NCBI RefSeq assembly: GCF_900236475.1
Contig: NZ_LT963352.1
Location: 5,378,001-5,442,000, forward strand
DNA from: Streptomyces chartreusis NRRL 3882
GTDB taxonomy: Bacteria; Actinomycetota; Actinomycetes; Streptomycetales; Streptomycetaceae
Direction: 5' to 3'
DNA length: 64,000 nt
Shown here: piece by piece, positions 51,154 through 59,188 of the stretch
Layout of the letters: every line of letters begins with the position of its first letter
How positions within the stretch are numbered: the stretch's first letter is position 1
Notes under the pieces: model-generated
The model's database searches: none
What the model saw: the letters and a program-made list of their open reading frames with translations, nothing else
What the model was told of the DNA's origin: nothing
Translations under genes and position numbers: made by a program

Positions 51154-51909
51154 CTACCGGGCGATAGCCGTAACCCGCTCACTCTCCACCCGCTTGTCCA
51201 GCACCCCGTCCCCGGCCTGCTCGAGATGCCGGCACAACACCACGGAACCTCCCGCGGCCAACGGCCCGTACAACCCCGCGTTCAACCCCTCCCACGTGTC
51301 GTACGGCAACCCCGACAGAATCCGCGACCCCGGCCCGGTCAGCCCCAGGCCCGCCGCCTCCGCCCGAGCCCGCTCGACGACCTCCGCCCCACTGAACTCC
51401 CGCCCCGCCACGATCAGCGCGGGTGCGTCCGGATCCACCGGCGCATACGGCACGAACCGGTCCCCCTGCCCCGGCACCTCCACCGCGTAGTCGATAAACC
51501 CCTCGGGCGCCTGCGGAAACCGCCCCCCGAGCGGTCGCAGCGCCATCGCGACCCGCGCCCCGGAACACGCCCGCGCCGCCTCCAGCCCGTCCGGTCCGCT
51601 CACCACGACATCGGCCGCCCGCGCATCCCCCGATACGTCCGCGACGACTCCCACCGACGCACACGCCAGCAGCCACACCGCCGTCTGCCAGTGCGCGGGC
51701 AGCAACAGCGCCACCCGGTCCCCGGGCTCGACGGACAGCTCGTCCTGGAGGAGGTTGGCGGTCTTGGCCACCCAATTGGCGAAGGTGGCCACGGACAGTT
51801 CGACTCGTTCGCCCGTGGCGTCGTCGTAGAAGGTCACCAGGGGGCGGCCCGGATCCGTGGCGAGCGCGGAATTCAGCAGGTCGGCAGGGGTGCGATCGGT
51901 GGCGTTCAC
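51154..51909 (-). CDS. TIGR03089-family protein (AMP-binding-like, short)
   Basis: The 251-residue protein starts at GTG. Its first half resembles the N-terminal part of acyl-adenylate-forming enzymes (RPLVTFYDDATGERVELSVA, then PGDRVALLLPAHWQTAVWLL), but it lacks the ATP-binding P-loop STGTP-like region and the C-terminal subdomain. It matches the actinobacterial TIGR03089 family, whose function is unknown. The longer frame to 53148 is antisense to the amidase gene and is not real. Confidence 0.8.
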   Translation of the reverse strand: MNATDRTPADLLNSALATDPGRPLVTFYDDATGERVELSVATFANWVAKTANLLQDELSVEPGDRVALLLPAHWQTAVWLLACASVGVVADVSGDARAADVVVSGPDGLEAARACSGARVAMALRPLGGRFPQAPEGFIDYAVEVPGQGDRFVPYAPVDPDAPALIVAGREFSGAEVVERARAEAAGLGLTGPGSRILSGLPYDTWEGLNAGLYGPLAAGGSVVLCRHLEQAGDGVLDKRVESERVTAIAR

Positions 51910-52041
51910 CCGCGCAAGCGTACGCGGCACCCACGCCGCGGCCCAACGGCCCGGCCACCGTCCCGGCGTGAATCCGCCACCGGTTCGGCCGAACCCCGCC
52001 CGACGGCCCGTCAACTCACAAATGGACAGACTTGTAGGACT

Positions 52042-53640
52042 ATGTCCAAGATCGGGGGCATGCGTGGATTTCTTGCTTCTTCGATCGGTGTCACCTGTGC
52101 GGCCGCTCTGGCCCTCCCGCTCACTCCGCCCGCCGTCGCGGCGACGGCGAGACCGGTACCGACCACGCAAGCCGCCACGGCAGCGAGACCCGCGCCCCAC
52201 GCGGGGACACCGGACACCACCATGACCAGCCGGCGCGCGGCCGAGCCGTACGCCCCCGGCAGCACCCAGTCCCTCCCCCTCGAACCCCTCAGCCGCAACC
52301 GCGCCACTCCCACCGCCCCCAGCAGCCCCCACGTCCCCGAACTGGGCCTGGCCCGCCGTGCCGTACGCCACTTCTCCCTCGTCGGCGTCGTCTGGGACGA
52401 CCCAGCGGCCGAACTGCACGGCCGCGTCCAGGTCCGCACCCGGGCCGCCGACACCGGCGCCTGGTCGGGCTGGCAGGACGTCGAGACGCACAACGGCGAC
52501 CACGCGGCCGACCCGGACGCCCCCGAGAGGGCCTCGGGTCGCGTCCGCGGCGCCACGGCACCGCTGTGGGTCGGCGACTCCGACGGCGTGGAACTCCGGG
52601 TCCACTCCGAAGCCGAGAGCGCGGAAGCCGACTCCGCGCACCACGGCAGGGCCACCCGCAAGCTGCCCGCGGCGCCCCCGCTCCCCTCCGGCCTCCGCCT
52701 CGAACTCGTCGACCCGGGCGATGACGCCCCACCGCCCGGCGCCCCAGCGGACGGCCCCCGCATCACCGACCTCCCCGACGAGAGCTCCTCCGCCGACGAC
52801 AGCTTCGCCGCCAACGATGCCGCCACCGAAGCCGCCACCGAAGCCGCCGCCGGAGCCTCCGCCGCCGACGAGGCCGCGGCCGCCGCCGAAGCCGCCACCG
52901 AGGCCTCTGCCGTCAACGCCGGCCTGGCCCCCCTCGGCGCCACCGAGATCCCGGCACTGAACCGCGCGGAGACCGAGCAGGAGTTCTTCGCTCTCAACCC
53001 CGGCAAGCTGACGGAGCAGCAGCGGGCGAAGCCGTACGTCGGCCCGCGCCCGCGCATCGTCACGCGGCGCGGCTGGGGCGCGAACGAGGGGCTGCGGGAG
53101 CGGGGCTTCCGGTACACGAAGAAGGTCCGGGCGGCCTTCGTGCACCACACGGCCAGCGGCAACAACTACCGCTGCTCGCAGTCCCCGTCACTCATCCGCA
53201 GTATCTACCGCTACCACGTCAAGAGCATGGGCTGGCGGGACATCGGCTACAACTTCGTCATCGACAAGTGCGGAAAGATCTACGAGGGGCGCGCCGGGGG
53301 CGTGGCCAGGCCGGTCCTCGGCGCCCACACCCTTGGTTTCAACAACAACAGCATGGGGATCGCCGTCCTCGGGTCGTACGGCGCCAAGAAGCCGTCGTCC
53401 GCCGCGGTCAAGGCCATCGCCCGGCTCACGGCGTGGAAGCTGGGCCTGTACGGGATGAATCCGCGGGGCAAGACGTACCTGAAGTCGGCTGGTAGCAATC
53501 TCCACCGAAAGGGTAAGAAGGTCCGACTGAACGTGATCTCCGGTCACCGGGACGGATTCAGGACGTCCTGCCCGGGACGCAAGCTCTACGGCAAGCTCGG
53601 CTCGGCCCGCTCCAAGGCGGCCCGGTACCAGGGCCGCTGA
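52042..53640 (+). CDS. Secreted N-acetylmuramoyl-L-alanine amidase, PGRP type
   Basis: The product has 532 residues from the ATG at 52042 (MSKIGGMRGF; an ATG at 52060 is also possible). A signal peptide ends near PAVAA. About 300 residues follow, with a beta-rich region (FSLVGVVWDDPAAELHGRVQ) and an Ala/Glu-rich helical linker. The PGRP/amidase-2 domain runs from residue ~338: RRGWGANE, AAFVHHTASGNNY (zinc His), GYNFVIDKCGKIYEGRAGG, GAHTLGFN, and SGHRDGFRTSCPG (second His and Cys ligand). It cleaves the amide between muramic acid and the stem peptide outside the cell. It is divergent from the TIGR03089 gene. Confidence 0.94.
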   Translation: MSKIGGMRGFLASSIGVTCAAALALPLTPPAVAATARPVPTTQAATAARPAPHAGTPDTTMTSRRAAEPYAPGSTQSLPLEPLSRNRATPTAPSSPHVPELGLARRAVRHFSLVGVVWDDPAAELHGRVQVRTRAADTGAWSGWQDVETHNGDHAADPDAPERASGRVRGATAPLWVGDSDGVELRVHSEAESAEADSAHHGRATRKLPAAPPLPSGLRLELVDPGDDAPPPGAPADGPRITDLPDESSSADDSFAANDAATEAATEAAAGASAADEAAAAAEAATEASAVNAGLAPLGATEIPALNRAETEQEFFALNPGKLTEQQRAKPYVGPRPRIVTRRGWGANEGLRERGFRYTKKVRAAFVHHTASGNNYRCSQSPSLIRSIYRYHVKSMGWRDIGYNFVIDKCGKIYEGRAGGVARPVLGAHTLGFNNNSMGIAVLGSYGAKKPSSAAVKAIARLTAWKLGLYGMNPRGKTYLKSAGSNLHRKGKKVRLNVISGHRDGFRTSCPGRKLYGKLGSARSKAARYQGR

Positions 53641-53718
53641 GACACACGTTCACCGCCGTCGGGGGGCAGCGGGGCGGAATGCCGCACGGCCAGCGAGGGC
53701 GCCACGGAACGGTCTGCA

Positions 53719-53752
53719 TACACTGACCGGCCGAAAGACAGTTCGGCCGGTC
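53719..53752 (+). promoter_or_regulatory. -10-like element and 5'-leader hairpin upstream of nucleotidyltransferase
   Basis: TACACT (53719-53724) fits a -10 box. Immediately after it GACCGGCCGAA (53725-53735) and TTCGGCCGGTC (53742-53752) form an 11-bp stem with an AGACAG loop. If transcription begins just past the -10, the hairpin would form at the extreme 5' end of the message, ahead of AGGAAG and the GTG at 53776. Confidence 0.4.
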
Positions 53753-53775
53753 CCGGCAGGAAGCAGAGACGACAC

Positions 53776-54858
53776 GTGACAGAAGCGATCCTCCTGGTCG
53801 GCGGCAAGGGCACCCGGCTGCGCCCGCTCACGGTGCACACGCCCAAGCCCATGGTGCCGGCGGCCGGGGTGCCCTTCCTCACGCACCAGCTGGCGAGAGC
53901 GAGAGCGGCGGGTGTCGAGCACATCGTCCTGGCCACGTCCTATCTGGCCGAGGTCTTCGAACCGTACTTCGGTGACGGGTCCGCGCTGGGGCTCCACCTG
54001 GAGTACGTGACGGAGGAGGAGCCCCTGGGCACGGGCGGTGCCATCCGCAACGTGGCCTCCCGGCTGCGCTCCGGCCCCGACGACCCGGTGCTGATCTTCA
54101 ACGGCGACATCCTGACGGGCCTGGACATCCGAGCCTTGATCGACACCCACGAGACGACCGGCGCGGACATCTCCCTGCACCTCACCAAGGTCACGGACCC
54201 GCGCGCCTACGGTCTGGTCCCCACGGACGACACGGGCAGGGTCCTGGCGTTCCTGGAGAAGCCGCAGACGCCCGAGGAGATCGTCACCGACCAGATCAAC
54301 GCGGGGGCGTACGTCTTCCGCCGCTCGGTCATCGACACGATCCCGCCGGGCCGGCCGGTGTCGGTGGAGCGGGAGACCTTCCCCGACCTCCTCTCCGCCG
54401 GAGCCCACCTCCAGGGCATGGTCGACTCGACGTACTGGCTGGACCTCGGCACACCGGCGGCGTTCGTCCGGGGCTCGGCGGACCTGGTCCTGGGCCGGGC
54501 CCCGTCCCCGGCGGTTCCCGGCCGCTGCGGCGACCGCCTGGTCCTGCCGACGGCGACGGTCGCGGCCGACGCGAAGCTGTCCGGCGGCACGGTGGTCGGC
54601 GAGGGCGCGTTCGTCGCGGAGGGTGCCCGCGTCTTCGGCAGCACGATCCTCCCGGGCGCCGTGATCGAGCCGGGCGCGGTCATCACCGACTCCCTCATAG
54701 GCACCCGGGCCCGCGTCGGCGAACGCTCCGTCCTCACCGGCACGGTGATAGGCGACGGCGCGATCATCGGCCCCGACAACGAACTCCGCGACGGCGCCCG
54801 CATCTGGTGCGACGCCCACATCCCAGCAGGAGCGGTCCGCTTTTCTTCGGACCAGTAG
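53776..54858 (+). CDS. NDP-sugar synthase (mannose-1-phosphate guanylyltransferase-like)
   Basis: The 360-residue sugar-1-phosphate nucleotidyltransferase starts at GTG. The N-terminal GT-A domain shows LLVGGKGTRLRPLTVHTPKP, PLGTGGAIRN and the metal site FNGDILTGLD, and ends with FLEKPQTP. The C-terminal ~110 residues form a left-handed beta helix with hexapeptide repeats (GTVVGEGAFVAEGARVFGST). It activates a hexose-1-phosphate, most likely mannose, as GDP-sugar. The product would feed the glycosyltransferases and glycopolymer ligases nearby. Exact nucleotide and sugar specificity cannot be read from sequence. Confidence 0.92.
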   Translation: MTEAILLVGGKGTRLRPLTVHTPKPMVPAAGVPFLTHQLARARAAGVEHIVLATSYLAEVFEPYFGDGSALGLHLEYVTEEEPLGTGGAIRNVASRLRSGPDDPVLIFNGDILTGLDIRALIDTHETTGADISLHLTKVTDPRAYGLVPTDDTGRVLAFLEKPQTPEEIVTDQINAGAYVFRRSVIDTIPPGRPVSVERETFPDLLSAGAHLQGMVDSTYWLDLGTPAAFVRGSADLVLGRAPSPAVPGRCGDRLVLPTATVAADAKLSGGTVVGEGAFVAEGARVFGSTILPGAVIEPGAVITDSLIGTRARVGERSVLTGTVIGDGAIIGPDNELRDGARIWCDAHIPAGAVRFSSDQ

Positions 54859-54874
54859 CGCCTAGGTGTGCCTG

Positions 54875-55000
54875 GCTGCGGGCAATCGTGCCGTCCTAGC
54901 TGCGGGCAGTCGTGCCGCTGGGGCGGCACGGGTGGGCGCAGCGGCACCCCGCTCCGCCGGGCTGCGGACCACCCGGCCCCAGTCCTCACGCCGCAGCACC
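54875..55000. repeat. Dispersed intergenic repeat, copy 2, with internal duplication
   Basis: GCTGCGGGCAATCGTGCCG (54875-54893) is repeated as GCTGCGGGCAGTCGTGCCG (54899-54917). This leads into GGGCGGCACGGGTGGGCGCA (from 54921) and about 75 bases matching the copy at 51068-51144. It lies between convergent genes. It may act as a terminator or processing signal, as parts can fold on themselves. Confidence 0.6.
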
Positions 55001-55016
55001 AGAAACGGGCAGCACA

Positions 55017-56030
55017 TCACAACCCCCCGATATCCCACCGCGGCATCTTCGGCGCCCGACGCCCCGGCACCCTCCCACTCAGCAGAATCAACCGAGCCGC
55101 CCGATGCCGCTGCCCCGCATACGGCTGAAGCAACTCCAGCATCACGGAGTCATCCGCATCCCGATCCCCGGCCAACGCCCACCCCACGATCCGGGGCAGA
55201 TGCAGATCCCCCACGGTCACCTCGTCCGGTGCCCCATGACTGCGCTGCACCGTCTCCGCCGACGTCCACGGCCCGACCCCCGGCACCACCTCCAGCCGCG
55301 CCCGAGCCGCCCCCGGCTCCATCCCGGCCGCCTCCTCCAACCGCCCGGCCACCCGGACCGCACGCAGAATCGTCGACGCCCGCTTGTTGTCGACCCCGGC
55401 CCGATGCCACTCCCACGACGGGATCAACGCCCACTCCCGAGGCGCCGGCATCACACACATCCGCCCGGGCGCGGGCCCCGGCGCCGGCTCCCCGAACTTC
55501 CGCACCAGCAACCGCCACGCCCGATACGCCTCATCGGTCGTGACCTTCTGCTCCAGAATCGACGGAATCAGCGATTCCAGCACCAGCCCGCTCCGCGTCA
55601 GCCGCAACCCCGGCCGCCGGTGCCGGGCCAGCGCCACCAGCCGGTGCCGGGGCACGAACACGGACGGGTCATCGGCGGCACCGAGCAGCTCCGGCAACCG
55701 GTCCAGCAGCCACTGCGCCCCGGGCCCCCAGGCCTGGCCGCGCACCGCACCGCCGTACGCGCAGACCCGTAGCGTCCCGGGCCCGGCGGGCGTACGACAG
55801 GCCCGCCACACGGACCCGTCCGGCATCGCCCGGAACGTCGGATCACCCGGACCGCGCCGCAGCGGCCCGAGCACCAGACCGAGGTCCAGCGGCCCGTCCG
55901 GCACCCAGTCGCGCACCCGCCCCGGCCCCGCCGCCTGCCGCGGCACACCCCCGGCCCCGGCACCGGCCACGCCGACATGCCCGCCGCGCACGGTCGTACG
56001 CGTGGGCCGGGGAGCGAACCGTCCTGCCAT
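55017..56030 (-). CDS. DNA-3-methyladenine glycosylase 2 family protein (AlkA-like)
   Basis: The 337-residue base-excision glycosylase carries the helix-hairpin-helix LEVVPGVGPWTSAETVQRS, followed at the expected distance by the catalytic Asp in EVTVGDLHLPRIV. The N-terminal ~120 residues form the antiparallel-sheet domain of AlkA-type enzymes. SILEQKVTTDEAYRAWRLLV is the conserved core helix. It removes alkylated bases from DNA. It is transcribed leftward from a start 58 bases beyond the fbiB stop. Confidence 0.9.
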   Translation of the reverse strand: MAGRFAPRPTRTTVRGGHVGVAGAGAGGVPRQAAGPGRVRDWVPDGPLDLGLVLGPLRRGPGDPTFRAMPDGSVWRACRTPAGPGTLRVCAYGGAVRGQAWGPGAQWLLDRLPELLGAADDPSVFVPRHRLVALARHRRPGLRLTRSGLVLESLIPSILEQKVTTDEAYRAWRLLVRKFGEPAPGPAPGRMCVMPAPREWALIPSWEWHRAGVDNKRASTILRAVRVAGRLEEAAGMEPGAARARLEVVPGVGPWTSAETVQRSHGAPDEVTVGDLHLPRIVGWALAGDRDADDSVMLELLQPYAGQRHRAARLILLSGRVPGRRAPKMPRWDIGGL

Positions 56031-56088
56031 GAGTGAAGTCCCTGGGAAACGAGAGGAGCCCTACGAGCGTAGGCGCCGGCCGGCGCGG

Positions 56089-57417
56089 TCACCGCACCTC
56101 GATGAAGGCCCCCGCATCCCGCTCCGGCCGCGGACGCGGTTCCTCCGCCGGATGCCCGACGGCCACCGCGCCCATCGGGTCCCAGTCCGCCGGCAGCCCC
56201 AGCACCTCGCGCACCACGTCCCGGCAGAACATCGTCGAGGACACCCACGCCGAACCCAGCCGCTCCCCGGCCAGCGCGACCAGGAAGTTCTGTACGCCGG
56301 CGCCCGCGGCGACCACGAACATCTCCCGCTCGGCGCCGTCGCGCCGCGCGTCGCCGTAGGTGTGCGAGCCGTCCATGACCAGGCAGGGGACGACGAGGTA
56401 CGGCGCGTTCCGCAGGACGTCCCCACGCCGTACCCGCTTGGCGATGGACTCCTCCGTCTTGCCGTCCCGCCGCAGATCGGCGATCCACGCGTCGCGCATC
56501 GCGTCGAGCAGCCGCGTCCGCGACTCCTCGGACTCCAGCAGCACGAACCGCCAGGGGGTGGTGTGGTGCGGTGCGGGCGCCGTCACCGCCGCGGCCACCG
56601 CCCGCCGTACGGCGCCGGGGTCGACGGGCTCGTCCGTGAAGGCCCGGACCGTACGCCGCTGGGTCACCGCCAGCCGTACCGCCTCCGACGTGCCGAGCCG
56701 GAACATGTCGTCGCGAGCGCCGCGCACCATGGCCCGCGCTCCCTCTCCGTCGCCGGGCGCCAGCACGTGCGGCAGGCCGCGCACCACGGCGACGGGGAGC
56801 CCGGCAGCCTTGCCCTTGACCAGGTCGCCGGCCGCGGCGAGTTCGTCGGCCGTGGCGACGACGGTGGCGCTGAGCGGGTTGCCGTACGCGTCCGTGCCCC
56901 CGCGCAGGTCGTCCAGGACGCGCACCCCGGCGGCGCCGATCGCGACGTCCGTGAGCCCCGCGCGCCAGGGCCGCCCGAACGTGTCGGTGACGACGACACC
57001 GATGTCGACGCCGAGGATGTCCCGCAACCCGTCGCGGATCGCGCGGGCGGAGGCGTCCGGGTCCTCGGGCAGCAACAGCACCGTCCCGGACGGGGTGTTG
57101 GACGCGTCCACCCCGGCCGCGGCCATGACGAGACCCTGGCGGTTCTCGACGATCCGGAGACTGCCGCGCCGGGCGACCACGCGCACCGTCTCGGCGTCGA
57201 TGGCCGCTTCCCGGTCGGCCGCCTGGACTGCCCGGCCCTCCGCCTTGGACACGATCTTCGACGTGACCAGCAGTACGTCCCCGTCGGCCAGACCGGGCTC
57301 GGCGGCCGCGATCAGCTTGGCCAGGTCGTCCCCGGCCGCGACCTCGGGCATCCCCTCCGGGGCCCACACCCGGTATCCGTCGGTACCCTGCCGGTCCTTG
57401 GGGACTTCGCCGCTCAA
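56089..57417 (-). CDS. fbiB: Coenzyme F420-0:L-glutamate ligase FbiB (bifunctional)
   Basis: The 442-residue enzyme has two domains. The N-terminal CofE-like ligase (residues ~10-240: VLLVTSKIVSKAEGR, VVVTDTFGRPWRAGLTDVAI) adds gamma-linked glutamates to F420-0. The C-terminal nitroreductase-fold domain (residues ~250-440: RRTVRAFTDEPVDPGAVRRA, APHHTTPWRFVLL) binds FMN and, in actinobacteria, reduces dehydro-F420. The TTG start overlaps the fbiA stop by 4 bases, so the two are coupled. Full length for the actinobacterial type. Confidence 0.95.
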   Translation of the reverse strand: MSGEVPKDRQGTDGYRVWAPEGMPEVAAGDDLAKLIAAAEPGLADGDVLLVTSKIVSKAEGRAVQAADREAAIDAETVRVVARRGSLRIVENRQGLVMAAAGVDASNTPSGTVLLLPEDPDASARAIRDGLRDILGVDIGVVVTDTFGRPWRAGLTDVAIGAAGVRVLDDLRGGTDAYGNPLSATVVATADELAAAGDLVKGKAAGLPVAVVRGLPHVLAPGDGEGARAMVRGARDDMFRLGTSEAVRLAVTQRRTVRAFTDEPVDPGAVRRAVAAAVTAPAPHHTTPWRFVLLESEESRTRLLDAMRDAWIADLRRDGKTEESIAKRVRRGDVLRNAPYLVVPCLVMDGSHTYGDARRDGAEREMFVVAAGAGVQNFLVALAGERLGSAWVSSTMFCRDVVREVLGLPADWDPMGAVAVGHPAEEPRPRPERDAGAFIEVR

Positions 57418-58373
57418 GCTCCCCGCACCTCCTCCGCCAGGACCAGGGCCTCCCGCGCCATCTGCGCGGTCGCGTCGGTGTCGGTCATCATCAGCGGCAC
57501 GGCCCGGCAGCGGATCCCGGCCGCCTCGACCCGCTCCACCGCGCCGGCGTCCACCGTGTCGACGAGCCAGCCGTCCAGCAGGCCCGAGCCGTAGTGCTCG
57601 GCCACCGCCGGCGCGGTCGACTCGACGCCCACGGCGGCGAGCACCTTGTCGGCCATGCCCCGCACGGGCGCGTCACCGACGATGGGGGACAGCCCGATCA
57701 CCGGCACTCCGGCGTCGGCGATGGCCTCCCGGATGCCGGGCACGGCCAGGATCGTGCCGATGGACACCACCGGGTTGGACGGCGGGAAGAGGATCACGTC
57801 CGCCTCGGCGATCGCCTCCAGCACACCCGGCGCGGGCTTCGCCTGGTCGGCACCGACCGGCACGATCGCCTCCGCGGGCACCGAGGCGCGCAGCCGCACC
57901 CAGTACTCCTGGAAGTGGATCGCCTTGCGCTCGCCGTCGATCTCGACAGCCACGTGGGTCTCGACGCGGTCGTCGGACATGGGGATCAGCCGCACGCCCG
58001 GTTGCCAGCGGTCGCACAGCGCCTGAGTCACCGCGCTCAGCGGGTACCCGGCGCCGATCATCTGCGTCCGCACGATGTGCGTGGCGAAGTCCCGGTCGCC
58101 GAGGCCGAACCACTCGGGCCCGACGCCGTACGCCGCGAGCTCCTCCTTGAGGTGGAAGGTCTCGTCCGCACGCCCCCAGCCCTGCTCCTCGTTGATGCCG
58201 CCGCCGAGCGTGTACATCACCGTGTCGAGGTCCGGGCAGACCTTCAGCCCGAAGAGGTGGATGTCGTCCCCGGTGTTGCCGATGACCGTGATGTCCGCGT
58301 CCGGCACGGCCCGCTTCAGACCACGCAGGAACCGGGCACCACCGATGCCGCCTGCCAGAACCACAATGCGCAT
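57414..58373 (-). CDS. fbiA: 2-phospho-L-lactate / phosphoenolpyruvyl transferase FbiA (CofD)
   Basis: The 319-residue transferase joins the activated three-carbon unit to Fo to make (dehydro-)F420-0. It begins MRIVVLAGGIGGARFLRGLK and contains VIGNTGDDIHLFGLKVCPDL-DTVMYTL, GLGDRDFATHIVRT, and ILFPPSNPVVSIGTI, all canonical CofD motifs. It is the first gene of the fbiA-fbiB pair. Upstream lies an array of four ACCGGTCA words that reaches the cysteine dioxygenase stop. Confidence 0.96.
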   Translation of the reverse strand: MRIVVLAGGIGGARFLRGLKRAVPDADITVIGNTGDDIHLFGLKVCPDLDTVMYTLGGGINEEQGWGRADETFHLKEELAAYGVGPEWFGLGDRDFATHIVRTQMIGAGYPLSAVTQALCDRWQPGVRLIPMSDDRVETHVAVEIDGERKAIHFQEYWVRLRASVPAEAIVPVGADQAKPAPGVLEAIAEADVILFPPSNPVVSIGTILAVPGIREAIADAGVPVIGLSPIVGDAPVRGMADKVLAAVGVESTAPAVAEHYGSGLLDGWLVDTVDAGAVERVEAAGIRCRAVPLMMTDTDATAQMAREALVLAEEVRGA

Positions 58374-58402
58374 GGGAGCCAGTCTTGCAGGCGCCTACGA
58401 CA

Positions 58403-58473
58403 ACCGGTCAGCGGCTACGGCAACCGGTCAGGCAGTCACGCCGACCGGTCAGGCACGTGATGCCAACCGGTCA
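58403..58473. repeat. Array of four ACCGGTCA repeats
   Basis: ACCGGTCA starts at 58403, 58423, 58444 and 58466 (spacing 20, 21 and 22 bases), with partly conserved flanks such as GGCAACCGGTCAGGC. The last copy includes the stop codon of the cysteine dioxygenase gene (58471-58473). The array lies 30 bases upstream of the fbiA start. Confidence 0.7.
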
Positions 58474-58977
58474 GGCGGTCACGGCATCCGGTGCGGACCG
58501 GGCCTCGCAGTGCTGGGCCGTGTGCATCGGCATCTCCGTCAGGCCCGGGTAGTAGACGTGCAGGCTGACCGCAGGCTCCAGTGCGTCGTTCATGACTTCG
58601 TGCACGTACCCCGGCGCGAAAACGCGCTGCGCGCCTGCCCGCAAGGCGCGCGTGCCCCGCTCCGTGCGCTCGGTCAGCGTGCCGTCCAGCACGGTCAGCA
58701 CACCGGAGGAGCGGCCGTGGTCGTGCACCCCGCTGCCCTGCCCGGGCACCCAGGACAGCAGCCACACCTCGTAGCCCGGGCCGGTGCGCAGCCGGTGGTA
58801 CCAGCGGCTGGTCGTGTCGTACCGGACGAGGTGCTCCCACTGGGAGCGGTCGGCGGCGATGGAGCGGGCGAGTCCGACGAACTCGGCGACGGTGGCCGGG
58901 TGCTCGCGCGGAGTCTGGAGCAGATGCGGGACTTCGAGGATGTCGCCGGCGATCTGGAGGTCGCTGTCGCTGTTCAT
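58471..58977 (-). CDS. Cysteine dioxygenase (type I cupin)
   Basis: The 168-residue non-heme iron enzyme oxidises cysteine to cysteine sulfinate. The cupin motif 1 is SWVPGQGSGVHDHGRSSGVL, with two iron His in HDHG; the third ligand is in YVHEVMND. The region WLLSWVPG and the Arg of SRWYHRL are also family-typical. The ATG follows GAGGA at a rather long spacing of about 10 bases. Upstream lies a Cys-rich leader reading frame and hairpin (59046-59151), suggesting control by cysteine availability. Confidence 0.93.
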   Translation of the reverse strand: MNSDSDLQIAGDILEVPHLLQTPREHPATVAEFVGLARSIAADRSQWEHLVRYDTTSRWYHRLRTGPGYEVWLLSWVPGQGSGVHDHGRSSGVLTVLDGTLTERTERGTRALRAGAQRVFAPGYVHEVMNDALEPAVSLHVYYPGLTEMPMHTAQHCEARSAPDAVTA

Positions 58978-59045
58978 GGGTGTGGTGGTTCCTCAGTGAA
59001 GAAGGTCAGAGGGAACGGAAGCCGAGAGACGGGTGGCCCGGCCTT

Positions 59046-59074
59046 CAGCTGGAGCAGGTGGGGCTCAACAGCTG
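59046..59074 (-). promoter_or_regulatory. Attenuator-like hairpin at the end of the Cys leader
   Basis: In the leftward direction CAGCTG-TT-GAGC (59074-59063), a 7-base loop, and GCTC-CAGCTG (59055-59046) form a 10-bp stem with a two-base bulge. The left arm contains the last leader Cys codon and the stop codon, so a ribosome stalled on the Cys codons would prevent its formation. Confidence 0.5.
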
Positions 59075-59151
59075 GAACAGCGACAGCGAGCGCGGGCAGC
59101 ACCGTGGGACCCGGCGGTGCGGGTCGAGGTGGGTGCCGAGTTCGCGAGCAT
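59065..59151 (-). CDS. Cys-rich leader peptide (uORF) upstream of cysteine dioxygenase
   Basis: A 28-codon reading frame runs from the ATG at 59151 (or an in-frame GTG at 59157) to the TGA at 59065-59067. It ends ...ARARCRCSSC: three Cys among the last six residues, and no other Cys. No ribosome site is visible, but TTGACA lies 32-37 bases upstream of the ATG, so the message could begin at the start codon. The dioxygenase gene begins 87 bases after its stop. Leaderless poly-Cys uORFs that attenuate sulphur genes are known in mycobacteria; here the assignment is inference from layout. Confidence 0.6.
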   Translation of the reverse strand: MLANSAPTSTRTAGSHGAARARCRCSSC

Positions 59152-59158
59152 GCCCACA

Positions 59159-59188
59159 AGGACACCGGTTCACACCTTGGACTGTCAA
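59159..59188 (-). promoter_or_regulatory. Promoter of the Cys leader / cysteine dioxygenase transcript
   Basis: A perfect -35 TTGACA (59188-59183, leftward) is followed after 18 bases by TGTCCT (59164-59159), a weak -10. Transcription would begin near 59151-59153, essentially at the leader start codon. Confidence 0.5.

Noticed and set aside
51910..53148. N-terminal extension of the TIGR03089 gene to about 664 codons
   Set aside because: The extension runs antisense to the amidase gene; the family homology begins at the GTG at 51909.
58403..58473. ACCGGTCA array as a CRISPR array
   Set aside because: Repeat unit is only 8 bases, intervals are about 12-14 bases and similar to each other, and no cas genes are present.
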